This document shows, piece after piece, positions 1 to 10,869 of a DNA stretch of 64,000 bases. The DNA lies in the NCBI GenBank assembly GCA_958510825.1, contig OY294044.1:77484895-77548894 (forward strand). Direction: 5' to 3'. The notes beneath the pieces are model-generated. The model ran no database searches and was not told the DNA's origin. It saw only the letters and a program-made list of their open reading frames with translations. The DNA is from Brachypterus glaber (Eukaryota; Arthropoda; Insecta; Coleoptera; Kateretidae). A program made the translations under genes and the position numbers. The first letter of the stretch is position 1; each line of letters starts with the position of its first letter.

Positions 1-764
1 GTTCTACCCAAAAAGGATAGAATACATACATACACTCCCACTTCCACCCAACCAAACAAATTCTGTATTTGTTCTTTGTTGAACAAATACAATATTTACT
101 TGGCCAGGCGAAAAGTGTAACTATATTAAAGAAGTTACTGGCGCCATCTAAATTTTGGTAGAATTATTTTATTCTACAGATTCACATTAGCTATGTTCGT
201 TCGTACCGCTCACTGCTACACTTTCCGGCCAACCAAATAAATACTGTATTTCTTGTATGAAAAACAAATACAGTATTTATTTGGTTGGCTGGAAAGTGTA
301 GCACAAATGAGATAGAGATAGGGTAGACGTCTTTTGTTTCATAATTCTAGTTGTAGAGATCTCCATTATTACAATCTCAAATAAAAAAGTACAAACACCC
401 TGTATGCGTCAGTGAAACCCGTACCAAATTTGAAGTCAGTTGATCCACGTGTTTTGCCGCACAGTGGACCCAATTTTTAAAAACTGGAAACTGTCCAGTT
501 ACACTATTTTAGCTCATATTTTTATTTTCTAACAAATAGTATCGAAATCGAATACACAAGCTGAATAAAATAAAGTTACATATTTTTAGCAGCTATTTTA
601 CTATAACTGGGCCCCGGAGGTAAAGGACACCATGTCCATTTTTTGTGAAATAGAGTTATCACCACGTCGAGGATGTGCATCTTTCGCTTTATATAGAGGT
701 ACAGGGCACTATGTCCGGTTACTATAAATAACGGAAATAATACAATGAAAAACAAAACCATGCC
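1..764. other. Intergenic/repeat DNA without a gene
   Basis: No exon or long open frame with coding character was found. The left part holds two related hairpin-like segments (about 40-115 and 215-302) sharing the words CCAACCAAA and AAAGTGTA. The rest, about 306-764, is AT-rich and shows nothing recognisable. Confidence 0.5.
215..302. repeat. Short hairpin (MITE-like)
   Basis: Two 37-bp arms (215-251 and 266-302) are inverted copies with a single mismatch around a 14-nt loop; each outer end reads GCTACACTTTCC. A weaker relative lies just upstream at about 40-115. This looks like a small foldback/MITE. No target duplication was resolved. Confidence 0.7.
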
Positions 765-2144
765 CATGCACGGTTCGCAAAAAAGGTCAAATAAAATAAA
801 AAATTGCCCAAGAACTTTGTAAATAAAATTTGATTTCTGGTCCTTTCCTTAAATAGGAAAAGCAAAAATTAAAAAAATTTCAACGACAAAATTTTTTTTT
901 ATCGCACTTTTTTGTTTTGAGTATTATAAAATAGATACACGCTGATTTATAATTTTCCCAATTCACCAATATTTGCTACAGTTTACTTTTTTCTGCTTAA
1001 ACGTTTTACCTGTAACTCAAAAATTAAATTTTAAATAATATCTAACAAATAGGACCCCCTTGGGGGGCCTTGTAGAGGACGAAAGCCTAAATTTTTAAAT
1101 TTTCTTGGGTTTATCTTGTATGATCTATTTATATACCAATATAAGCTATTCTAGTATTATATTAAATATTTTTTTTTTAAATAGGGGGCTTTGGGGGGTC
1201 TTGAGCCAATTTTCAGATATTTTTTAGAATTTTAATGTACAAAAAATATTATAATATTATAAATATTTTCTAGATATTGTTTAAAATGTCGGTTTGGGGG
1301 TTAATTATTATATAATATATATTATTATATATTATATTATATATTATTATTATTATATATTAATATAAAAAAGATATATAATAATAATATTATTATGTAC
1401 GCGTACGTGTCAAATTTGGTTTATATTTCTCCTGAAAGTTGTTAAAGGAGTCTCTTATAAGAGACTTACTATATCTAATAATTATACAAACATAATTATG
1501 TACATAATATTTCTATAATACATTATGCCTAAAACTTTAAAATCTCTACTTTCGTTTGGACTTTTATAATAAATAATATATAATAATATATTATATAATA
1601 ATTAACCCCCAAACCGACATTTTAAACACTCTTTTACAATATCTAGGAAATATTTATAATATTATATTTTTTGTACATTAAAATTCTAAAAAAAAATCTG
1701 AAAATTGGCTCAAGACCCCCCAAACCCCCCTATTAAAAAAATATTTAATATACTACTAGAATAGCTTATATTGGTATATAAATAGAGCATATAAGATAAA
1801 CCCAGGAAAATTTAAAAATTTAGGCTTTCGTCCTCTTTAAGGCCCCCCAAAGGGGTCCTATTTGTTGGATATTATTTAATTTTTAATTTTTGAGTTACAG
1901 GTAAAAAGTTTAAGCAGAAAAAAGTAAAATGTAGCATATATTGGTAAATTGGGAAAATTATAAACTAGCGTGTATCTATTTTATAATACTCAAAACAAAA
2001 AAGTGCGATAAAAAAAATTTTGTCGTTGAAATTTTTTAATTTTTGCTTTTTCTATTTAAGGAAAGGGCCAGGAATCAAATTTTATTTTCAAAGTTCTTGG
2101 GCAATTTTTTATTTTATGTGACCTTTTTTGCGAACCGTGCATGC
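765..2144. mobile_element. Large foldback (long inverted repeat) element
   Basis: The outer ends are ATGCACGGTTCGC and its reverse complement. Arms of about 565 bp (765-1330 and 1572-2144) match through several landmarks: TTGCCCAAGAACTTTG, the run of A/T before TCGCAC, the GGGGGGCC block and CGGTTTGGGGGTTAATTA. The 240-bp loop is almost pure AT with one palindromic GTACGCGTAC. There is no open frame of note, so this is a non-autonomous foldback or MITE. No clear target-site duplication was found. Confidence 0.75.
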
Positions 2145-2404
2145 ATTTAATGTTAAAAAAAGAATCGAAAACTTGTCCTCCTGAAAATTTACGTTTTTGT
2201 GACATGGGGTCCAGATATACGAAGTCAACACAAATACATGGCAGGAACCTAGCAGATACATAACCACTGTTCTATGTGATGTTGCAGACATGTAATTTTT
2301 ATAGTCCATGTATAGTCCTTGGACTTTTTTCCGCCTCAAGTTATGTATCAGCTACATAACATGCTACATATCAGATACATACTAGGTACATAACAATAAA
2401 ATTA

Positions 2405-2820
2405 GGCGTTTCCGAATTTTACTTGTTATGGAGTGCATCATAGATTTAGACATGATGAACATTTTTACGTCTTTTTGATAAACCTAATAATTAAAGTATA
2501 TAAATATCTTTATATGTAGCATCCATCAGGCAAAATTCTTATACGATGTGCATTTTTACTGTGAAAGCAAACTTTCTACCAGGCTTAAAAATCATGGGCC
2601 ACATAAAAAGCCAATTTTTAGAGAAAAAATAGCAAATAATCATTTAAAAAAAATATATATATTTTAATTTTTTGTCTAAAATTATCTAAAATCGGGTTAG
2701 TTGTCTAAAAATACATGCGTTTCTACTACTTAAGGGTAAAACTTTTATTATTAACAACAATTTTAAGAATATTAGTGATTCTAACCTATAAAAATTAAAA
2801 TAATATAGACGCCATATTTA
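2405..2820 (+). repeat. Dispersed repeat core, family A copy 1
   Basis: This roughly 400-bp segment matches 50270-50655 in reverse orientation. Shared words include TGTGAAAGCAAACTTTC, TTTACGTCTTT and AATATAGACGCCATAT. Its flanks carry ATGTATC/GATACAT palindromic words, whereas the other copy's flanks carry TTCTTAGAA-type words. Likely the core of a non-autonomous DNA element. Confidence 0.6.
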
Positions 2821-2893
2821 GTATTGAATTCATAACATTTTATGTATCGTGTATGTTCTCGTACCATATATATGATACATAACATGCAATATT

Positions 2894-3045
2894 GCATGTT
2901 ATGTATCATACATATGTATGTTACATCTTATGTAATATGGCACATGTAACGTAAAAAATCTTTCTGTTATAGGGCATGTTATGTAGCATACATATGTATG
3001 TTATGTCTCATGTAATATGGCACATGTTACCTAAAAAATCTTTCT
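2894..3045. repeat. Tandem duplication, 80-bp unit
   Basis: Two near-identical units start at 2894 and 2974 (GCATGTTATGTA...). Both contain CATACATATGTATG, ATGTAATATGGCACATG and AAAAAATCTTTCT. They sit at the edge of the family A element and are rich in ATGTAT palindromes. Confidence 0.75.
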
Positions 3046-3059
3046 TTACCATGTTGCAT

Positions 3060-3326
3060 CCATATATGTGCGGACTGGGTATACATATGTATAGTTCTAT
3101 AACGGTCAGTAATGGACATAATAAAAAGATTCAAGCTTAAATGATTTAACCGGAAAAACCTTTAAATAAGTTTATTACAAGAATAATTCTTTGCAGTTGT
3201 TTTTTATTTATATAGTCCACGTGTTCACATCCTCTGGAAAAACCTACCAATCAATAGAACGATTATTAATTTTACTCTTTTGATTTATACACAGAAAAAA
3301 TCGCTTTAAATTTACAGACCTTAATG
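3060..3326. other. AT-rich spacer
   Basis: Nothing recognisable beyond low-complexity AT sequence; no exon or structured repeat was detected. Confidence 0.4.
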
Positions 3327-3579
3327 CACTGATAGAAATGTTGTTGTAATATAGGCGCCAACCATATTTTGTATGTTATAGCATAAATATGTTATACGTG
3401 TTGTATCGTTGTAGAATTAAGAGGTAAACAACATACAATTGTTATAAATACAACAACAAATGTTATCTTATGTCCTAGTTAGTACTCTACTATAGTACAA
3501 TTTGTGGTTGGCGCAATGCGCCAATGGCGCATATATAACAATATGTTGTTGTATTAATAAGGCTATTATTCTATCAGTG
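3327..3579. mobile_element. MITE with CACTGATAG ends
   Basis: The ends CACTGATAG and CTATCAGTG are inverted. Subterminal TTGTTGT/ACAACA blocks and GGCGCCAACC / GGTTGGCGC also pair. About 253 bp with no coding capacity, typical of a palindromic MITE. The target duplication is unclear. Confidence 0.6.
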
Positions 3580-3889
3580 TGAAAAATACACACAAATGGG
3601 AATGAAGATTTAGTCCAACTTTCGAATGACCTAAATATTATTTCATAGCTCTTTTTGACGAAGAATTAAGATTATTTTAAGACAAATTTTTAAAAAATTA
3701 TTTTAAAAAATCAGGCGCATTTTTTATTCAAATTTAAAAAAATTGTTATGTATGATAATATTTAAATAATATCTCGATTATGGCTCACTCTACTGATTTT
3801 ATTTCAATAATAAAATAAAGAGGTAAACATTTTCTCTAATTTACTTCAATTGTATATTTTTGTTTAGGTTACACTCTAGAAAAAGAAAG

Positions 3890-4075
3890 ATTAAATTGCC
3901 ACTCTCCGATTGCTTTTTTCAGTTAATTGAAATATGGAGAAGGTGAAACAGAGACAGTCCCTATAAACCAGTTTAAACGTCGGTTAAATCCGGTGGTTCC
4001 CTCTACTACTAGACCACACAAGTCCTGGACTTAGGAGTGCTTGATTAAGTTGAATAGCACAAACAAACAGACAAA
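3890..4075 (+). repeat. SINE-like dispersed repeat, copy 1
   Basis: It shares the block GGTGGTTCCCTCTACTACTA, followed by CACACAAGTCCT and a TTAAGTTGAATA-like end, with 25345-25530 (same strand) and about 11680-11770 (opposite strand). The upstream parts of copies 1 and 2 also align (CTCCCTATAAA-like block). It may be a SINE, but no clear polymerase III A/B boxes were identified. Confidence 0.5.
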
Positions 4076-4209
4076 CCTATATTAATACTTTTACGTGTAT
4101 CGATCCTTGAATTTTACTATATTTAGTAAAATTACGGTTTAGAATGACTGGCAATCGGATAAAAAGAGCGATAAAAGTATTTTTGGACAATTTTTTTACC
4201 ACTCGATGG

Positions 4210-4690
4210 GTTCAGGGCCGTAGCTATGGGTGGATGGGGGGGGAGCCTCCCCCCACCTATCTTGAAATCTAAAAAGTTGCATATTTCATGGATTAAAAAC
4301 ATAAAAGTTGCATATTTCATGGGTTAAAAAAAAAATAAAATAATAAATTTTTAAATTTTATGGCTTAAAAATATAAAAGTTGGGATTTTTAAACCTTAGA
4401 ATAAAAAAATTTGCATATTTCATGGATTAAAAATATAAAAGTTGCATATTTTTTCATGGGATAAACATAATAAAATAATGCATTTTTAATTTTGTGAAAA
4501 AAGTGGTAAATTTCATGTATTATCAATAAAAAAGTTGGGATTTTCAAAAAACTTGCATATTTCGTAGATTCTAAATATAAAACTTGCATATTTCATGGGT
4601 TAAAAATAATAAAATTATAAATTTTTAAACTTGTGAAAAAAGTTGTAAACTTCATAGATTAAGAAATATAAAAGTAAGGATTCTCAAACC
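4210..4690 (+). repeat. Dispersed repeat with internal minisatellite
   Basis: It begins with CAGGGCCGTAGCTA and a G-run/C-run hairpin. Then come repeated units of about 30-45 bp built on AAGTTGCATATTTCATGG and TTAAAAATATAAAAG. A related copy in reverse orientation lies at 40250-40625. Short open frames here are products of the repeats and are not called genes. Confidence 0.6.
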
Positions 4691-6175
4691 TGGAAAAAAT
4701 ATAAATAACTTAACCAGAAGGTGTAATTAATTTGATATCTTTTTTTTTTTTTTTGAGAAAAGTTGGACCTTTTTTTTTAGTCATGAACTTTTATTTTGAG
4801 TTTTGAGAAAGGATGGGACCATTTTTTTTTAGTCATAAACTTTTTTTTCGAGGAAGTTCTGATCTAAAAGACGTCCAAACACAAGCCTTGTGTTCTAAAC
4901 ACACTAACTAGAACCTATAGCGATTTTCTGTGCCGAGCGTTAGGGGCTGTCCATATACACTTCTGCTCAAAAATATCGGCCCACCTAAAAAAATACACAT
5001 TTTCAAATGCTAATAACTCCAAAACTATTCAATAGATTTATTTGACCTTTTTTTTATTTTAAAGCTTGAACTTTTAGCTCTTAATTACTGGAATAAAAAT
5101 TATCAAAAATCTTTTTTTAAACCGGCAGCAATGAAAATTACACAGCTATGTTTTTTTACTGCTTCTTTCGATATGCGCACGGTTTGCCACTGCATATTTT
5201 TTTACAATTTAATTAATTGATTTTATAGGCCAATTAAATGGGAGTAATTTCTTTTTTAACTTTTTAATTTTCCTTTTCTCGTTTAGGAGATATACGGTTT
5301 TTTCTGAAAATAAACATTTTTGCAAATAACAAAAAAACTACACAGTGGATTTAATTGATTTATTTTTTAATTTGAAGCTTAAGTCCTTAACTTTTATTTA
5401 TTTAATTTAAGTTTCTGGTGCAAACATGTTTAAACTGGGTTTACATTGCTTAAATAGTCATGTTTTTTTTACCCAATCTTTTTTGATGCAATTTAACCAC
5501 AAACTCAAATGTTTCCATAAGTTTTAAAACTTATTCTAAAAGCCACACTTATTGTGACTGATTCCTTCTTTTATTTTTTATCATAAGTCTTCTCATTTAG
5601 GAGAAATTAAAGTTTTTCGGAAAAAGTGACTTTTTAATCAGTGGGCTAGTGCCACCCCTGTAAAACTGTATATGACGGAAAAGCGTCGATAGAATATAAA
5701 GATCTATTGCACTTCTATAACTTTAGCTTAAATAAGTACATTTAATTAATTTTCTGCGTTAGCAACTTTTTGGTTCCCAGCTCAGACTGCGTTTTGAGGC
5801 ATATATGTCGAACGAACTTTGCACAGACTGTTTAAATCTCTAATGGTACTCCAAAAACAAGTTCTAACGTCTTTTTAAGGACTTTTTGATTTTTAATTTT
5901 TTTTAAACAAAATATTTTATCAAATAAAATAACAATAAACAAATTTTAAATTTTATTAAAATTATTTAATAACAATTATAAACACAACCACCATAACTAA
6001 CTTTTTCTGCAATGCAGGCCTGTGCATAACGTTCTCCAGGACGTCGGTAGACACGCTGTCTTGCATCATTCCCAAATAGACATATCCTGGTTTCATCAGA
6101 AAACATAACCTTTGCCCATTGGTTTCTGTCCCAGTTTAAATGTCTTCTTGCAAACTGCAGCCTGGCACGACGATG

Positions 6176-8957
6176 CACTAAGGAGTATTTAATGATTTTA
6201 GCTGGCCAAAATTCGAATTCTTAGAAGTGGCCGTACCCCCTTAATTACCTACCCTTATTAATCCTCGATAATGGTCGCTTAATGAGCAATTAATGATTTG
6301 GTTATAAAAGCAGAATTTTGAACTATACAGGTTAGTTAAATATCTGATTTATAACTGTGTGGTTCATTTTATTTACGAACGATTTTAGTGATGTTCTTTG
6401 AAGCTGTGTACAATTGTTTACAACAGAAGTTTTATAGTGTTATACCATGGATGAATCTATGACAGGTATGTACATTATTTACTCTTACTACCGTTTTGAA
6501 ATATTAATCACCACAGAAGTTATGTCCCATGAAACATTTTTTTAACGAATGAGACCCAGTTATTTTTTTGAGTTTTTCTGTGAGCTTATACCACTAGCTA
6601 TTTAAAAATCTTAATTTCACCTGCCCATTACTGCCACCTAAATTCCAATCATGTTCTAAATACATCAAGGTCCAAAGGTGGATTTTTCAACTAAATTTAT
6701 TTTTTCTAGCTGGGTCATCAGGAATGCAAACAATCTCTCGTTTGGACTTCTACAACAGTATTCAGCAGCAGCAGGCTCCGAATTTCGACGAAAAAATGGA
6801 CTTAGCCGATCAACATTTGTTATCAAGAAATCAATACACCGAAGAACTGAAACAAGTATACAAGCGTCAAATGTCGAGGTTGAAAGCTGCTCTTAGAAAT
6901 ATGTGGTCGTCTTCATCAAGAACTCATGAAAAATTTAATACCGATACCGGCCACCCTATCCACTCCATCATCAGCAGGACGACCAAGAAAAAGTTTTGTC
7001 GATTCAAGTGAACGATCAAAGAGGAGAAAAACGGAACAGCTCAGAAAAGATGTGGAACCAGAAGCTATTGTTTTTGCAGCTGAAACTTGTTTAACAACAA
7101 GTGGCAAAAGAAGTGCTGCAACCGTCCTGAAAGATCTTCAATCATCTCCTAAAAGAGCGGGAAAGTATAAAAAAGCCTACCGCAGCAGCCTTGAACCTAC
7201 AAAAAAATCATTGACACCGTTACAGGCTCTTTCAATATTTGCTGACGCAGGTCTAACAAAATCTCAATATGAAATCGTTCGTACAAGCGATAAGAAGAAA
7301 TGGCCCTGCTACATTATTTTGGCTAAAGAAAAAAAAACATGCTATCCTGATTCTGATTCGTTCACAGTCACAGAAAGTTTAGCTGAAGTAGACTTACAAA
7401 GTCTGTTAAACCATACTGCCGAAAGATTGCTATTGTTTTTAGAAGAAGTTATCAAGACTTTAACGGAAAGTGAGCGTAAAAATATGAAACTATATACGAA
7501 ATGGGGTTGTGATGGCTCCCAGCAGACACAGTTTAATCAAAAGTTTGAGGATGACACTCATTCTGATGCCAGTATATTTCAATGCTCAATGGTTCCACTA
7601 CAGCTAACTTGTGGAGTAAATAAAAAGGTTATCTGGCAAAACTCTACACCATCTCCAAGGTTTTGCAGGCCAATTCGAATTAGGTTTATAAAAGAAACTG
7701 CTGATGTAATAGCTGAAGAAATTGCTTACATGGAAAACAAAATTGCAGATCTAAAACCAACTAAACTTCAAGATATAGCAGTAGAACATGTAATGATGTT
7801 AACCATGGTGGATGGAAAAGTCTGTAACGCAGCAACCACCACTACATCGACAATGCGATGTTATATTTGTGGAGCAACATCGAAGCAATTTAATGATTTG
7901 GACAGAGAATGTGTTGACAAGCAAAGCACCTACAAATTTGGACTGTCAATTCTGCATGCTAGAATACGGTGTTTTGAAAGTCTCCTTCACCTATCATATA
8001 AATTGCCTTTGAAAAAATGGCAGAAAAAGCTAAATGAAGATGAGAAGAGACTCATCTCAGATAGAAAGAAGAAAATTCAAGATGAATTCAAGAGCGAAAT
8101 GGGCATTCTTGTCGACATACCTAAGGCTGGATTTGGGAACACCAATAACGGCAACACAAGCAGGAGATTCTTCAACGACCCGGAAACATCTGCAGCTATC
8201 ACTGGAGTTGACGTAAGTTTGATTGCTAGAATAAAAATTATCCTACAAGTAATTTCCAGTGGCCACAAGATTGATGTAGAAAAGTTCAGACAGTATACTT
8301 TGGATACGGCAAAACTTTATGTTGAACTATACCCCTGGTGTCCAATGACTCCAACTCTGCATAAAGTTTTAGTACACGGTCCTGATATAGTAGAGAATGC
8401 GCTTTTGCCAATTGGACAATTGTCAGAAGAGGCTGCCGAAGCCAGAAACAAACATTTCCGGGAGTACAGACTTAGCTATGCTAGAAAATTTTCTAGAAAA
8501 GATTGTAACCAAGATATCATCAATAGGTTATTGTTAACATCCGACCCTCTGTTGTCCAGCCTTGGGAAAAAGAAACACAAACTTACAAAGCCTTTTTCAA
8601 AAGAAGCTGTGGAAATGCTGCTTCCTGGAGAAGTCCAAGATTCCGACACTGAAAACAGTGAAAATGAAGAATATTCTGACAATGACGAAGTAGAATCTAA
8701 TTAAATATCAAAATATATATATGTTATTTACCATAATAAAGTTTGAAAAATAATATAATTTTTATTTCCTCAACTCCTATTGAATGAAAAAAATGTAATC
8801 CTTAAAGTACCCATCTTTCCCCTATATTGAACGCCATTGGCTTGGGTTTGTACAAAATGCATATATTTTACAATTTCTTGCCATATGGTAAGGTTTTCCG
8901 CCAATAAAAAGACATAAATAATTTTGGCCAGCTAAAATCGTCAAATACTCCTATGTG
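6176..8957 (+). mobile_element. Transib-superfamily transposon (RAG1 lineage)
   Basis: This 2,782-bp element has 38-bp terminal inverted repeats, 34 of 38 identical, beginning CACTAAGGAG (left) and CACATAGGAG (right), then TATTT and TTTTAGCTGGCCAAAATT. It is flanked by the perfect 5-bp duplication CGATG (6171-6175 and 8958-8962). Removing it and one CGATG restores the Tc1 reading frame (ANH-RRAR). A 5-bp GC-rich duplication and CAC-initiated ends are hallmarks of Transib elements. It carries one transposase gene. Confidence 0.85.
6447..8704 (+). CDS. Transib/RAG1-like DDE transposase (one apparent frameshift)
   Basis: The 592-codon open frame 6926-8704 carries the features expected of Transib transposases. 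There is an Asp in GCDGS (residue 196), an Asp in MVDGKVCNA (residue 296), then a CYIC zinc pair (residues 312 and 315). An SEEAAEARNK acidic block (residues 501-502) follows, and the order D-D-C2-E parallels the RAG1 core. Upstream, a mini-exon at 6447-6465 (donor G|GTATGT) can splice to about 6711 and reads into the frame of MQTISRLDFYNS. That frame overlaps the main one at 6884-7011 but is offset, so a single small indel near 6900-6950 probably breaks the gene. An AATAAA follows at about 8735. The element's ends fit exactly around it. Transib assignment is by recognised motifs; catalytic residue identities are inferred. Confidence 0.7.
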
Positions 8958-10869
8958 CGATGGTTAGCAGTGAGTTTAGGTCCAGTTGCGGCCTTATAAG
9001 AGCAAAGGTTTCTTTCAAAAAGCCTTCGACCAATAGTGGACCTACTTACTGCTACACCTCTTGTTTCTTGAAGCCGTGATCTCAAATTAACTGAATTTAG
9101 ACGACGATTCCGCATGGAATTAAGCTCGATAAATCGGTCATCCCGAGCGGACGTGCACCTATGTCTGCCAGCTCCTTGGCGTCGACTAAAGGAACCGGTC
9201 TCCTCAAAACGTTGGAATACTCTTCTTACCGCTGCTCTCGTAATATTTAACTGTTGAGCAACATAACGCTGACTGTGCCCTTCTTTTAGCAGAGCTACAG
9301 CTTGGGCAGCTACTTCCGGACTTGTTTCCATTTAAATAATACAATTAAATAAAATTTTAACGAGTTAAAAAAGTATTGTCACATAAGTGACAAGTCTTGT
9401 CAATCATAAAAAAGTTAGTTACAGGGGTGGCACTAGCCCACCACTTAAAAAGTCCTTATTTACCAAAAAAACATAATTTCTCCTAAATGAGAAGACTTAG
9501 GATAAAAAATAAAAGACGGAATCAGTCACAATAAGTGTGGCTATTAGAATAAGTTTTAAAACTTATGGAAAGATTTGAGTTTGTGTTTAAATTGCAACAA
9601 AAAAGATTGGGTAAAAAAAAACATGACTATTTAAGCAATGTAAACTCAGTTTAAACATGTTTCCAACAGAAACCTAAATTAAATAAATAAAAGTTTACGA
9701 TTTAAGCTTCAAATTAAAAAAAAAATCAATTAAATCCATTGCGTAGTTTTTTTGTTACTTGCAAAAATGTAAATTTTTAGAAAAAACCTTATATCTCCTA
9801 AACGAGAAAAGGAAAATTAAAAAATTTAAAAAGAGATTACTTCCATTTAATTAGGCTATAAAATCAATTAATTAAATTGTAAAAAAATATGCAGTGGCGA
9901 ACCATGCGCATATCGAAAGGTGCAGTAAAAAAACATAGCTGTGCACTTTTCATTGCTGCCGGTATAAAAAAAGATGTTTGATAATTTTTATTCCAGTAAG
10001 TAAGAGCTAAAAGTTCAAGCTTCAAAATAAAAAAAAAGATCGAATAAATCCATTAAATAGTTTTGGAGATATTTGCATTCAAAAATGTGTATTTTTTTAG
10101 GTGGGCCGATATTTTTGAGCAGAAGTGTATTACGTAACGCAATTTTTCAAAAAATTGACCCCCTCCTCCCCCTGTGTAACAAACTGTCACATTTACGAAC
10201 ACCACCCCCCCTCCCCCTGTGTAACGCGTAACAATATAAAAATTTATAATTTTTTTTCTAACATATCTTGATACAGAATTCCGCATAATGCAAGACGGTA
10301 AAAAGACAGTGTAAAAATGATACTTATTTATTATAATAATACATATAGCACTTAATGTACTTAAACGAAAAAATCACTCAAACTAAAAAAATATCCATAA
10401 TCAATATCACACAGGGAAAAATACTAGGTACCTCTTTTTACACATATAACACGTATATTGTTTATGCATAGGTACACAAAATAGTACACACATTGGTGTT
10501 CTGTGGGTGCACATTCGGCGCGAAAATGTATCATCGCCGATGGTTCATCGGCAAGATCACGCAAGAACAGGGCCGTAAGATTTTTTTTAATATCAATGTC
10601 AACAGTTTTTTTACTGATTACAATATTATTTAAATATGCATAGTTTCGTCAATTTTTGTGTGAAAAGGGGAATTATGGGCCACTAAATAGTAATTTATGT
10701 TGAAATAAAAATACATCTGCCAAGCTTAGGAAATAAACATTAAATTTATTAAATTCCGTTACGCAACGTTTACCTTCACCCCCCCCCCTCCCCCCTGTCA
10801 CAAACTGTAACAATTTCTCTGACCTCCTCCCCCCCTAGGCGCGTTACGTAATATATGGACAGCCCCCTA

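Larger units (their letters stand above)
5966..9331 (-). pseudogene. Tc1-like transposase, interrupted and internally deleted
   Basis: The start codon is at 9331. The first part (9331-8963, about 123 residues) has paired helix-turn-helix features typical of Tc1 DNA-binding domains, with the linker word RRQGAGRHR. Translation then runs into a 2.8-kb Transib insertion and resumes at 6175 with RARLQFARRHLNW and the catalytic FSDET motif (first Asp). After SYGG the frame ends. The usual DNxxxH segment with the second Asp and the final acid are missing, although degraded C-terminal-like sequence persists at about 5700-5880. The copy cannot encode an active enzyme. Confidence 0.8.
4958..10127 (-). 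mobile_element. Tc1/mariner-type element with ~700-bp inverted repeats
   Basis: The ends CACTTCTGCTCAAAAATATC and their inverse lie at 4958 and 10127, each flanked by TA (4956-4957 and 10128-10129), the Tc1/mariner target. Inverted similarity runs inward about 700 bp, to AGTGGGCTAGTGCCACCCCTG at about 5641 and its inverse at about 9421-9443. The interior encodes a broken Tc1-like transposase on the minus strand, itself interrupted by a Transib element. Confidence 0.85.
4942..10869. mobile_element. Outer MITE-like element split by a Tc1-type insertion
   Basis: The left end reads GGGGCTGTCCATA up to the Tc1 insertion at 4956. The right end (10845-10869) is the inverse: GCGTTACGTAATATATGGAC then AGCCCCC. 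Deleting the insertion and one TA joins the left end to TTACGTAACGC at 10130, which restores exactly the inverse of the right end. Without its insertion the element is about 750 bp, with C-rich internal blocks (10140-10220 and 10770-10840). It has no coding capacity. Confidence 0.75.

Noticed and set aside
4132..4589. Minus-strand frames in the AAGTTGCATATTTCATGG repeat
   Set aside because: They follow the repeat period and a homologous reverse copy at 40250-40625 makes similar peptides.
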